36,168 bases of DNA from Lentisphaeria bacterium (GTDB lineage Bacteria; Verrucomicrobiota; Lentisphaeria; Oligosphaerales; Oligosphaeraceae). The translations under genes and the position numbers were made by a program. Location: NCBI GenBank assembly GCA_016303095.1, contig JAEDMH010000006.1, forward strand, positions 1 through 36,168, in the 5' to 3' direction. A model generated the notes under the pieces. That model searched no databases, was not told the DNA's origin, and saw only the letters and a list, made by a program, of their open reading frames with translations. Positions 16,356 through 23,860 of this stretch are shown piece after piece; the first letter of the stretch is position 1; every line of letters begins with the position of its first letter.

Positions 16356-16736
16356 ATGGCCATGGATTTCAAGACCCTGGTGCGCACCGAGCACCTCAAC
16401 CACAACCACTGCCTCTTCGGGGGATACATGCTCCTCTGGGTGGACGAATACGCGTTCATCGCCGCCACGGAGGAGTTTCCCAGCGCCCACTTTGTCACCC
16501 GGGCCATAGAGGCGGCCTCCTTCGAGGAAAGTGTCTCGGACAGTTCCATCCTGAATTTTCACCTTGAGCGCGTCAAGACCGGCCGCACCTCCGTCACCTA
16601 TCTGGTCACGGTCACCGCCACGGATCTTCCCACGGGCGCCCAGCGCCAGGTGTTCCAGACCCGGGTCACCATGTGCAACGTGGGCCCTGACGGCCAGAAA
16701 TGCCCCTTGCCTCCCCAACGCCCCGCCCAAGAATGA
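16356..16736 (+). CDS. Hotdog-fold acyl-CoA thioesterase
   Basis: A 126-residue protein of the hotdog acyl-CoA thioesterase family (YciA/BFIT-like), which hydrolyses acyl-CoA to free acid and CoA in the cytoplasm. The signature H-N-H-C-L-F-G-G-Y-M-L-L-W-V-D-E-Y-A-F matches the family N-x-x-G-x-x-F-G-G-x-L-L-x-x-x-D-E-x-A block with its catalytic Asp. A second in-frame ATG two codons later is an alternative start. It follows ldhA by seven bases and is closed by a strong terminator, so the two form one short transcription unit. Acyl chain preference cannot be told. Confidence 0.8.
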   Translation: MAMDFKTLVRTEHLNHNHCLFGGYMLLWVDEYAFIAATEEFPSAHFVTRAIEAASFEESVSDSSILNFHLERVKTGRTSVTYLVTVTATDLPTGAQRQVFQTRVTMCNVGPDGQKCPLPPQRPAQE

Positions 16737-16744
16737 GTTCTCCG

Positions 16745-16781
16745 AAAAACCAGGAAGAAGCCCCTTCTCCCTGGTTTTTTT
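16745..16781 (+). terminator. Rho-independent terminator after the thioesterase gene
   Basis: The arms AAAAACCAGGAAGAAG and CTTCTCCCTGGTTTTT (one mismatch) enclose a short C-rich loop and are followed by further T residues. It lies eight bases after the thioesterase stop codon and separates ldhA-thioesterase from the long downstream operon. Confidence 0.85.
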
Positions 16782-16849
16782 CTCTTCCTGGAAAACCTCT
16801 TTCCCCAAGAAACCCCCTTTCCAAGAGAGGCCAAACCAAGGGTGGAGAT

Positions 16850-16855
16850 TATATT
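16850..16855 (+). promoter_or_regulatory. Possible -10 element of the long plus-strand operon
   Basis: TATATT in a C/G-rich gap, about 140 bases upstream of the first Gfo/Idh/MocA gene and after the terminator at 16745. No -35 is recognisable. The rest of the 260-base gap shows nothing else. Confidence 0.25.
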
Positions 16856-16997
16856 CCCCCCATTTCCTGCCCCCCCCTTTTCCGCTCTCCGCGGGAACGG
16901 CGGAGTTCCCATTCTCCCGCCTCCTCCCCGGAATCCGGCCTACGCCCCTCCCTAGAATCCCCCTCATTCCTTCCTTCTTCCCCCACAGCACCCTGAC

Positions 16998-18131
16998 ATG
17001 CCTGCCTCCGCCAAGAAAAGCCCCGCCAAACGTTGTGGCAAAACTCCTGTCATCACCGCCCCCAAGCAAGAGAAGATCCGCCTGGCCTTCATCGGCACGG
17101 GGGGAATCAGCTTTGCCCACATCCAGGCCTATCAGCGCCTGCCGGAATTCGAAATCGTGGCCGGATGCGACATCAAGCCTGAGCGCCTCCAGTGGTTCCG
17201 CCAGCAGCCCGGCTGCCAGAATGCCGCCGTCTACGAGGACTATCGGGAAATGCTGAAGAAGGAGAAGCTGGACGCCGTGGATGTATGCACCCCCAACGGG
17301 GTGCACGCTCCCGCCGCCATCGCCTCCCTCCAGGCCGGCTGCCACGTCATGGTGGAGAAGCCCATGGCCATGAATCCCGTCGAATGCCAGAAGATGTGCG
17401 ATGCCGCCGTCAAGGCCGGCAAGATCCTGGCCGTAGGATTCCAGTTCCGCTACCACCCCTCCACACAGATGTGCCTCCGGGCCTTCCAGGAGGGGCTATT
17501 GGGGGACATCCTCTACGTGAAAGTCCAGGCCATGCGGCGCCGGGGCGTCCCCAACTGGGGCGTCTTTGGCCAGAAGGAGCTTCAGGGCGGCGGACCCATG
17601 ATTGACATCGGCGTCCACATGATTGAGAGCGCCCACTGCGCCATTGGGCAGCCCAAGCCCGTGGCCGCCTCCGGGCGCACCTGGACCTTCCTGGGGGACA
17701 AGCCCTCCCAGGTGGTTTCCCGCTGGCCCAACTGGGACTACAAGACCTACACCGTGGAGGATCTCTGCGTGGGCCAAGTCCGCTTTGACACCGGGGCGCT
17801 GATGCAGATCGAGAGTTCCTTCTGCGCCCACATGGAGCAGGACGAGTATCTCAACTGGCAGGTCATGGGCACCAAAGGCGGCTACGACTTCCAGTCCAAC
17901 ACCCTCTTCCACGATCTGGCGGGCACCATGGTGAACTCCAAGGCCGGCTTCCTGCCCCTGGGCAACGTCTGGGCGGAGTTCTTCTACAACAAGCTCTTCC
18001 ACTTCTCCCAGGCCATCCGCCTGGGCGCCCCCCTGACCCCCGACGGCCAGGAAGGCATGGCCGTCCAGAAGATCATCAACGGACTTTACAGCTCCGCCGA
18101 GAAGGGCGGTGTGGAAATCCCCATCCGCTAA
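16998..18131 (+). CDS. Gfo/Idh/MocA family oxidoreductase, first of a tandem pair
   Basis: A 377-residue NAD(P)-dependent sugar oxidoreductase of the cytoplasm, with no signal peptide and a basic 25-residue N-terminal extension. It has a Rossmann motif F-I-G-T-G-G-I-S near 31-38, the family C-T-P-N-G-V-H block and the catalytic E-K-P in V-M-V-E-K-P-M-A-M-N. The D-I-G-V-H active-site motif lies in G-G-G-P-M-I-D-I-G-V-H. Substrates in this family range from inositol to UDP-sugars and cannot be told from motifs. The next gene is a close paralogue and the one after is LpxC-like, which makes a UDP-GlcNAc-type substrate (as for GnnA) a plausible guess only. It is the first gene of the long operon. 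Confidence 0.88.
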   Translation: MPASAKKSPAKRCGKTPVITAPKQEKIRLAFIGTGGISFAHIQAYQRLPEFEIVAGCDIKPERLQWFRQQPGCQNAAVYEDYREMLKKEKLDAVDVCTPNGVHAPAAIASLQAGCHVMVEKPMAMNPVECQKMCDAAVKAGKILAVGFQFRYHPSTQMCLRAFQEGLLGDILYVKVQAMRRRGVPNWGVFGQKELQGGGPMIDIGVHMIESAHCAIGQPKPVAASGRTWTFLGDKPSQVVSRWPNWDYKTYTVEDLCVGQVRFDTGALMQIESSFCAHMEQDEYLNWQVMGTKGGYDFQSNTLFHDLAGTMVNSKAGFLPLGNVWAEFFYNKLFHFSQAIRLGAPLTPDGQEGMAVQKIINGLYSSAEKGGVEIPIR

Positions 18132-18143
18132 CCCCTCCACCTC

Positions 18144-19223
18144 ATGGCCCCTCGCATCTACGCTCCCCAACGGCTCCGCGTGGCCATCCTGGGCACCGGA
18201 AACATCTCCCGTGCCCATATCGCCGCCTACCAGCATCTGCCCCAGGCGGAGATTGTGGCGGGCTGCGACATTCTCCCGGAACGCCGGGAGTGGTTCCTCC
18301 AGCAGCCGGGCTGCCAGAACGCCCGGGTCTACGAAGACTACCGGGAGATGCTGGAGAAGGAGGAGCTGGATGCGGTGGACATCTGCACGCCCAACGGGGT
18401 GCACGCCCCCGCCGCCATCGCCTCCCTGAAGGCGGGATGCCATGTCATGGTGGAAAAGCCCATGGCCATGAATCCCGCCGAATGCCAGAGGATGAACGAC
18501 GCCGCCAAAAAGGCCGGCAAACTCCTGGCCTGCGGATTCCAATTGCGCTACACCCCCGTGGTGCAGATGGCCAAGCGGGCTGCCGAAGCGGGGCTGCTGG
18601 GGGAGATTCTTTACGTGAAGATTCACGCCATGCGGCGCCGGGGCGTGCCCAACTGGGGAGTCTTCGGCCGGAAGGAGCTCCAGGGCGGCGGCCCCATGAT
18701 TGACATTGGCGTCCATCAGATTGAGAGCGCCCACTATGTCATGGGAGAACCCAGGCCCGTGGCCGCCTCCGGGCGCACCTGGACCTATCTGGGGGACAAA
18801 CCCTCCCAGGTGGTCTCCCGCTGGCCCAACTGGGACTACAAGACCTACACCGTGGAGGATCTTTGCGTGGGCCAGGTCCGCTTTGCCGACGGCTCCTTGA
18901 TGGAAGTGGAGAGCGCCTTCTGCTCCCACCTGGCGGAGGACACCGCCTACTGGGAGATCATGGGCACCAAAGGAGGCTTCCGCACGGACACGGGCACCCT
19001 CTTCCACGACCAGGGGGGCACCATGGTGAACTCCCAGGCCGGATTCCTCCCCCCCCACCCCCCGCCTACGGACTTCGTCTCCAAGCTAGGCGACTTCCTC
19101 TCCGCCATCCAGAACGGGACGCCCCTCCATTCCTCCGGTCTGGAGGGAATGGCCGTCCAGAAGATCATTGACGGGCTCTATCGTTCCGCCGCCCAGCAAG
19201 GGAAGGAGGTCGTCATTCCGTGA
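18144..19223 (+). CDS. Gfo/Idh/MocA family oxidoreductase, second of a tandem pair
   Basis: A 359-residue paralogue of the preceding protein, similar over its whole length (by eye about 70 percent identical) and starting 12 bases after it. The same motifs are intact: L-G-T-G-N-I-S, V-E-K-P-M-A-M-N and M-I-D-I-G-V-H. Long stretches are identical even in DNA, for example about 47 bases around W-P-N-W-D-Y-K-T-Y-T-V-E-D. It lacks the N-terminal extension, and its C-terminal region differs most (P-P-H-P-P-P-T-D-F), pointing to a change in substrate or subunit contact. The arrangement suggests tandem duplication, either to form a heteromer or to carry out two related steps. Its stop codon overlaps the GTG start of the LpxC-like gene. 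Confidence 0.88.
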   Translation: MAPRIYAPQRLRVAILGTGNISRAHIAAYQHLPQAEIVAGCDILPERREWFLQQPGCQNARVYEDYREMLEKEELDAVDICTPNGVHAPAAIASLKAGCHVMVEKPMAMNPAECQRMNDAAKKAGKLLACGFQLRYTPVVQMAKRAAEAGLLGEILYVKIHAMRRRGVPNWGVFGRKELQGGGPMIDIGVHQIESAHYVMGEPRPVAASGRTWTYLGDKPSQVVSRWPNWDYKTYTVEDLCVGQVRFADGSLMEVESAFCSHLAEDTAYWEIMGTKGGFRTDTGTLFHDQGGTMVNSQAGFLPPHPPPTDFVSKLGDFLSAIQNGTPLHSSGLEGMAVQKIIDGLYRSAAQQGKEVVIP

Positions 19224-20269
19224 GCCACCTCCGGCCCCTCTTTCTCCAAGGTTCCCCCGAGGGGTACGACCGTGCCTGCCAGGCTCTGGCGGAAATTCCC
19301 GTGGATTTGGCCTTGGCCGCCCCCGACCATTGGCAGCCTCCCCGGCTGGCCGCCACCATTCGCCGGGAAGCCCAAGTGGAGGGACCGGCCACCTATCATC
19401 GGGGAGAGACCCGGCGGCTGCGCCTCCTCCCCGCCCTGGGGCCGGCCACCCTGCCGGGATGGAACTTCTGGCGACAGGATCTTCCCGAGGAACTCCCCAT
19501 CCCCGGCACCCTGGCCAGCGTCTCCCAGGCCCGTCGGGCCATCGTGCTGCGCTCCGGAGGGGAGGAAAACGCCCTGCGCATGAGCGAGCATGTCATCTGC
19601 CAGAAGCTGGGATTGGGCATTGACTCGTTGCAGGTGGAACTCCTTTCCGAGGATCCCCCCCTCTTCGACCAGGGCTCCCTTCCCCTGGTGCAGGCCCTGG
19701 AAGAGGCCGGACTCCAGGAGGATCCCTGCCGGCCTCTCCGCTATGTGACCCCAAAAAGCCCCGTGGCTCTCCTCCATCCGCAGAACGGCGGATTTCTCCT
19801 GTGGTCGCCCCCGGAGGAGCCGGAGGATCACCGTCTCTTCTTGGATGTGGCTGTGGATTTTCCCACGGCCATCGGCAAGGAGCGCCTGCAACTGTGCCTG
19901 CACCCCGACCACTTCCGGCGGGGAGCGGCCGCCCGCACCAACTGCAGCGCACGGGAAATGCGCATGGCACGCCTCCTCTCCCCCTTCGTCCCCTCCTGGA
20001 GAAACCTGGGATACACAGACAAAAACATCCTCCTGGCGGGAAAAAAAGAGTACGCCAACGCCCCCAATCCCGCCCTTTCCCTGCCAGGGGGAAAGTCCCT
20101 GGAACCGGTCTGGCACCGCACCTGCCTGGATCTGGTGGCCGCCCTCTCCCTTCTCCCTCCCCTGCAACGCCCTGCCGGACGCCTCACCTCCTTCAAGGCC
20201 GGGCATCTCCTGGATGTACGCTTCCTCAAACTCCTGTTCCGGCAAGGAATGCTGAAGGAACTCCCCTAA
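19220..20269 (+). CDS. Divergent LpxC-like (UDP-acyl-GlcNAc deacetylase fold) protein
   Basis: A 349-residue protein resembling LpxC, the zinc deacetylase that commits UDP-acyl-GlcNAc to lipid A. Matching blocks are S-E-H-x-x-x-x-x-L-G-L-G-I-D (E123, H124, equivalent to E78/H79), the L-F-D-Q-G-S-L-P-L-V-Q-A-L segment and G-R-L-T-S-F-K-A-G-H (H329, equivalent to H265). The second zinc motif, normally H-K-x-L-D, reads H299-R-T-C-L-D304, so the His is one residue out of register, and the family Asp four residues on is Ala. The N-terminus carries about 45 extra residues. It may be a true deacetylase with a shifted ligand, a variant acting on another sugar, or a pseudoenzyme. GTG start overlaps the preceding stop (GTGA), so translation is coupled. 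Confidence 0.65.
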   Translation: MSHLRPLFLQGSPEGYDRACQALAEIPVDLALAAPDHWQPPRLAATIRREAQVEGPATYHRGETRRLRLLPALGPATLPGWNFWRQDLPEELPIPGTLASVSQARRAIVLRSGGEENALRMSEHVICQKLGLGIDSLQVELLSEDPPLFDQGSLPLVQALEEAGLQEDPCRPLRYVTPKSPVALLHPQNGGFLLWSPPEEPEDHRLFLDVAVDFPTAIGKERLQLCLHPDHFRRGAAARTNCSAREMRMARLLSPFVPSWRNLGYTDKNILLAGKKEYANAPNPALSLPGGKSLEPVWHRTCLDLVAALSLLPPLQRPAGRLTSFKAGHLLDVRFLKLLFRQGMLKELP

Positions 20270-21142
20270 ATGTCAGAATCCGCCTGGAAAGAAGTATTCC
20301 CTTACGAAAGCCTGTGGTATGAGACCAAGGACGGATATCGCGTCCACTACATCGACCAGGGAAGCGGCATTCCCGTGGTCATTATCGCCGGCTTTCTGGG
20401 ATGGGCCTTCTACTTCCGAAAGTTGATTCGGACGCTTTTGGAGCAGAGATACCGGGTGATTGTGGTGGATCATCTGGGCTTCGGCCTCTCGGGAAAGCCG
20501 GATCACTACGACTACAATCTGGACAAGCACCTGACGCACCTGACCAAATTCCTCACCACGGATCTGCAACTGCCCCGCTTCCACCTCATCGCCCACGGCC
20601 ATGGCGCCCCCATCGCCCTGGGCTATGCCGTCCAGCACAGCGAACGCCTCCGCCGCATCCTCCTGCTCAACCCCATCCTCTTCCCTGGCATGCCTTACAT
20701 GGAGGGACAGTGGATGCTCCATGTCCCCTATCTCTGGCGGCTCCTCAGCTACCGCACCAATCTCTATATGCGCCTGGCTCTGGCCAAAGGCATCCGGAAG
20801 GGATCCCTCAACAAGCTGGAGAAGAGCGCCTTCCTCACCCCCTATCGACACTACAGAGGACGCCACCCCTGGTATTCTCTCTTCTCCCGCTACCGGGAAA
20901 AGCCCAAGGACCCCTCCTACTCCCTCCTCAACGAAATCGTCCTGCGTCTCCCTCTGCTCTCCCGGAAGGCCATCCTCTGCCTGGGAGGAGAGAAGGACGA
21001 CCTGTATTTTCCGGAGAATGCGGAGCGTCTCCAGCATGTCCTTCCCCAGACCCTGATGCTGAACTTCCCCAAAGCCGGGCACTACATCCTGGAGGACACC
21101 CCGGAGGAGGTCATTCCCATCATCTGTCGATTCCTCAATTGA
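20270..21142 (+). CDS. Alpha/beta hydrolase lacking the usual nucleophile
   Basis: A 290-residue alpha/beta-hydrolase-fold protein most like the haloalkane dehalogenase/OleB group (V-V-D-H-L-G-F-G-L-S-G-K-P at about 65-77). At the nucleophile elbow the relatives have H-D-W-G-G-P or G-x-S-x-G; this protein has H109-G-H-G-A-P114, so the Asp or Ser is absent. The later L-G-G-E-K-D-D and A-G-H-Y-I segments, which hold the acid and His of the triad, remain. It is thus probably not a classical hydrolase. A structural or binding role, or unusual chemistry, are options. The ATG follows the LpxC-like TAA without a gap, so the two proteins are likely to be made together. Confidence 0.75.
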   Translation: MSESAWKEVFPYESLWYETKDGYRVHYIDQGSGIPVVIIAGFLGWAFYFRKLIRTLLEQRYRVIVVDHLGFGLSGKPDHYDYNLDKHLTHLTKFLTTDLQLPRFHLIAHGHGAPIALGYAVQHSERLRRILLLNPILFPGMPYMEGQWMLHVPYLWRLLSYRTNLYMRLALAKGIRKGSLNKLEKSAFLTPYRHYRGRHPWYSLFSRYREKPKDPSYSLLNEIVLRLPLLSRKAILCLGGEKDDLYFPENAERLQHVLPQTLMLNFPKAGHYILEDTPEEVIPIICRFLN

Positions 21143-21171
21143 CGCGCCCCCCTTTCCCGGGCGTCCCTCCC

Positions 21172-21993
21172 ATGTCGGACTCCTCCCCTCTCCTGGACCA
21201 GGAACTGTATTTCGCCCATCTTCAGGCTTCCTCCCTAGGGCTCCCCCTCCGGCTCTTCCCCTCCCTCGACTCCACCAACCAATATCTTCTGGAGCAGGCA
21301 GACCGGGGGGCGCCGGAGGGCATGCTGGCTGTCGCGGAGGAGCAGACCGCCGGACGGGGACGCAACCGACGGCTTTGGCACTCCCCGCCAGGCAAAAATC
21401 TCTACTTCTCCCTTTTGCTATGGCCGAAGGTGCCCCCGGTCTGCCTTCCCCAGCTGGCCATGCTCACCGCCCTGGCCCTCCGCCAGGCCATCCTCCGCCA
21501 GGCGCCATCCGTGCCTTTGCAGCTCAAGTGGCCCAACGACCTCTGGCTGGGAGAGAGGAAACTCTCCGGCATCCTCTGCGAATGCCCCCCCGAACCTAGG
21601 GGAAACACCCGGGGCATCGTACTGGGCGTGGGCCTCAATGTCAACGCCCAAAAGGAGGATTTTCCCCCGGAACTCCGGGAGACCGCCACCTCCCTCCTAT
21701 GGCATCAGGGGCGTCCCTTCTCCCGGGAACGCCTGCTGGCGGAGTTCTGCAACGCCCTGGAACCCCTCTATCGGCAATGGTGCTCCGCCGACAGCCTGGC
21801 CCCCTTCCTGCCCCAATGGCGGGAGAACGACCTGCTGGCCCGGCGTCCCTTCGCCGTGGAGCGTCCCCGGGGAAGAGTGGAGGGAATCCTGCTGGGCTAC
21901 ACCGACCAGGGGCTGATGCTCATGAAGACCCCCCAGGGGGTGGAGCTCATCTCCGCCGGGGATGTCCATGTACGCCCCCTCCCCCACGACTGA
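21172..21993 (+). CDS. birA: Biotin--[acetyl-CoA-carboxylase] ligase
   Basis: A 273-residue biotin protein ligase that activates biotin as biotinyl-AMP and attaches it to a Lys of carrier proteins such as AccB. Visible motifs are G-R-G-R at 61-64 followed by W-H-S-P-P-G-K-N-L-Y-F-S, and K-W-P-N-D at 119-123. The active-site Lys lies in R-K-L-S-G-I-L (K130), followed by V-G-L-N-V-N and a small C-terminal SH3-like domain. There is no N-terminal HTH domain, so it is ligase-only and not a repressor. The start at 21172 gives the expected N-terminus. It lies 29 bases after the alpha/beta hydrolase in the same operon. Confidence 0.93.
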   Translation: MSDSSPLLDQELYFAHLQASSLGLPLRLFPSLDSTNQYLLEQADRGAPEGMLAVAEEQTAGRGRNRRLWHSPPGKNLYFSLLLWPKVPPVCLPQLAMLTALALRQAILRQAPSVPLQLKWPNDLWLGERKLSGILCECPPEPRGNTRGIVLGVGLNVNAQKEDFPPELRETATSLLWHQGRPFSRERLLAEFCNALEPLYRQWCSADSLAPFLPQWRENDLLARRPFAVERPRGRVEGILLGYTDQGLMLMKTPQGVELISAGDVHVRPLPHD

Positions 21994-22010
21994 CATCCGG
22001 TTTTAGCGAG

Positions 22011-22016
22011 TATATT
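22011..22016 (+). promoter_or_regulatory. Possible internal -10 element before the UAP1-like gene
   Basis: TATATT in the 69-base gap between birA and the pyrophosphorylase gene, with CTGACA 15 bases upstream as a poor -35. It could be an internal promoter for the downstream part of the operon. Confidence 0.25.
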
Positions 22017-22062
22017 TGGCCTTCGTCCTCCTTCTCCTCCCCCCCCCGGACCCCCAACCTCC

Positions 22063-23499
22063 ATGAGCCGACACACCAAGGAACAGTTGACCGCCCTCCT
22101 GGCCCCCGTGAACCAGGAACATCTCCTCCGCTTCTGGGACAAACTCGCCCCCCAGGAACAGGAGCTCCTGGGAGACCAGATCACCTCCATTCACTGGCCG
22201 GAAGTCCTCCGCTGGTTCAACCAGGTCCAGAACGCCGAGGAACCCCCGGCCATCCCCTTCTCCCAACTTTCCCCCGCCCCCTATCTTCCCCTCCGCCCGG
22301 AGACCCCGGAACAGGAGGCGCTGTATGCCCAGGCCCTGGAGAAGGGGCAGGAGCTTTTGCGCCAGGGAAAGGTGGCTGGCTTCACCGTGGCCGGTGGCCA
22401 GGGCACCCGTCTGGGCTATGACGGCCCCAAGGGAACGTACCGCTTCTCCCCCCTCCGAAACAAGTCCCTCTTCCAATACTTCGCCGAGGGCATCCTCCGC
22501 AACAGGGAAAAATACGGCTGCGTCATCCCCTGGTATATCATGACCAGCCCCGCCAACCACCAGCAAACCCTGGACTTCTTCCAGGAAAACCATTTCTTCG
22601 GACTCCCCGACCAGGATGTCCGCTTCTTCATCCAGGGACAGCTCCCCGGCTTCAATCCCGAGGGAAAAGCTCTCCTGGAAGCCCCCGGCAAACTGGCCCT
22701 CTTCGCCAACGGACATGGGGGAACCCTGGCCGCCCTGCGGGACTCCGGCACCTTGGATGACATGGAGGCCCGGGGCGTGGAGTATCTCTCCTATTGGCAA
22801 GTGGACAACCCCATGGTGACCCTCTTCGATCCCCTCTTCCTGGGACTCCACTGTCTCACCGGCTCCCAGATGAGCTCCCGCGCCCTCATCAAACGGGATC
22901 CCCTGGAAAAGCTGGGACACTTCTGCCAGCTGGAGGGCAAAACCCTCATCGTGGAATATTCCGACATGCCTGGAGAGCTCCTCCAAAAGACCGATGCCCA
23001 GGGACGCCTCACCTTCCGCGCCGGCTCCCCCGCCATCCATGTCATCTCCCGGGAGTTCATCCGGCAGTTGACCCGGGGCAGCCTGGCCCTCGCTCCCCAT
23101 CGGGCTCTGAAGAAAATCCCCTTTGTGGACCAGGACGGCTGCAAGGTGACCCCTGAGGCCCCCAATGGCATCAAGCTGGAGTTCTTCATCTTCGACGCTC
23201 TCCCCTTCGCCCACTCCCCCCTGATTCTGGAGGCCGACCGCCAAGAGCAATTCGCGGCCATCAAGAACGCCCAGGGCACCGATTCCCCCGACTCCTGTCG
23301 CCGGGATCTGCAAAACCGGTGGGCCGCCTGGCTTCAGCAGGCCGGGGTCTCCCTGCCCCGGAAGGAAGATGGCTCCCTGGATGTCACCCTGGAACTCTCC
23401 CCCCGCAAGGCCATCTCCCCCCAGGATGTGCAAGCCTTGGTGGAACAGGGAGCCATCCCCCGGGAGTGGAAGCCCGGAGACACTTTCGCCCTGGATTGA
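22063..23499 (+). CDS. UAP1-like UDP-N-acetylhexosamine pyrophosphorylase
   Basis: A 478-residue UDPGP-family nucleotidyltransferase. It should form UDP-GlcNAc (or UDP-GalNAc/UDP-glucose) from UTP and the sugar 1-phosphate. The nucleotide-binding block A-G-G-Q-G-T-R-L-G-Y-D-G-P-K-G is at 110-124. The uracil and sugar motifs F-F-I-Q-G-Q-L-P-G-F, F-A-N-G-H-G-G and Y-W-Q-V-D-N-P are typical of the eukaryotic UAP1/AGX group, not of bacterial GlmU. The C-terminal part (about 390-478) is diverged. In this operon it may supply UDP-GlcNAc to the oxidoreductase, LpxC-like and acyltransferase steps. The precise sugar is inferred. Confidence 0.85.
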   Translation: MSRHTKEQLTALLAPVNQEHLLRFWDKLAPQEQELLGDQITSIHWPEVLRWFNQVQNAEEPPAIPFSQLSPAPYLPLRPETPEQEALYAQALEKGQELLRQGKVAGFTVAGGQGTRLGYDGPKGTYRFSPLRNKSLFQYFAEGILRNREKYGCVIPWYIMTSPANHQQTLDFFQENHFFGLPDQDVRFFIQGQLPGFNPEGKALLEAPGKLALFANGHGGTLAALRDSGTLDDMEARGVEYLSYWQVDNPMVTLFDPLFLGLHCLTGSQMSSRALIKRDPLEKLGHFCQLEGKTLIVEYSDMPGELLQKTDAQGRLTFRAGSPAIHVISREFIRQLTRGSLALAPHRALKKIPFVDQDGCKVTPEAPNGIKLEFFIFDALPFAHSPLILEADRQEQFAAIKNAQGTDSPDSCRRDLQNRWAAWLQQAGVSLPRKEDGSLDVTLELSPRKAISPQDVQALVEQGAIPREWKPGDTFALD

Positions 23500-23508
23500 T
23501 TGCCCCCT

Positions 23509-23847
23509 ATGCGCTTCTGCTTTACTCTGGATTTTCCCCTCTCCGACTTGGCCATTCAGCCCCAGGCCGTGGCGGAGGCCCTGGAAAAAGCCTGCCAGCG
23601 CCACGCCCCCGCCAGACTCCTGACCCTCCTTCCCCTGGAAGACCGGTTTCTGGTGGTCTGCCAGCCTGGGGACGCCCCGGAGCAGACCACGCGGGAGGTG
23701 CAGGTGGATTGTCTCTTCGACGCCTCTCCCGAAGCGTTGAAGGCGCTGGTGCGGCAGCGGGAGGAGGGGGGCTACCTCCCCGTGGGGGTGGTCTCCGATT
23801 TCTCGGAGGCCTCCGCCCCACGGCGCTTCCTCATCGTCCAGCGCTAG
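23509..23847 (+). CDS. Small protein of unknown function
   Basis: Not recognised. The 112-residue soluble protein starts M-R-F-C-F-T-L-D-F-P and ends R-R-F-L-I-V-Q-R, with no signal peptide, membrane segment or metal motif. A TTG three codons upstream is an alternative start. It lies nine bases after the pyrophosphorylase and 13 before the acyltransferase on the same strand, so it is expressed with envelope-synthesis genes. Alternating hydrophobic strands suggest a small alpha/beta fold, but no function is proposed. Confidence 0.6.
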   Translation: MRFCFTLDFPLSDLAIQPQAVAEALEKACQRHAPARLLTLLPLEDRFLVVCQPGDAPEQTTREVQVDCLFDASPEALKALVRQREEGGYLPVGVVSDFSEASAPRRFLIVQR

Positions 23848-23860
23848 CGCTCCTTCCTCC

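Noticed and set aside
17496..19058. Minus-strand frame opposite the oxidoreductase pair, with an internal repeat
   Set aside because: The internal repeat only reflects the tandem duplication of the genes on the plus strand.
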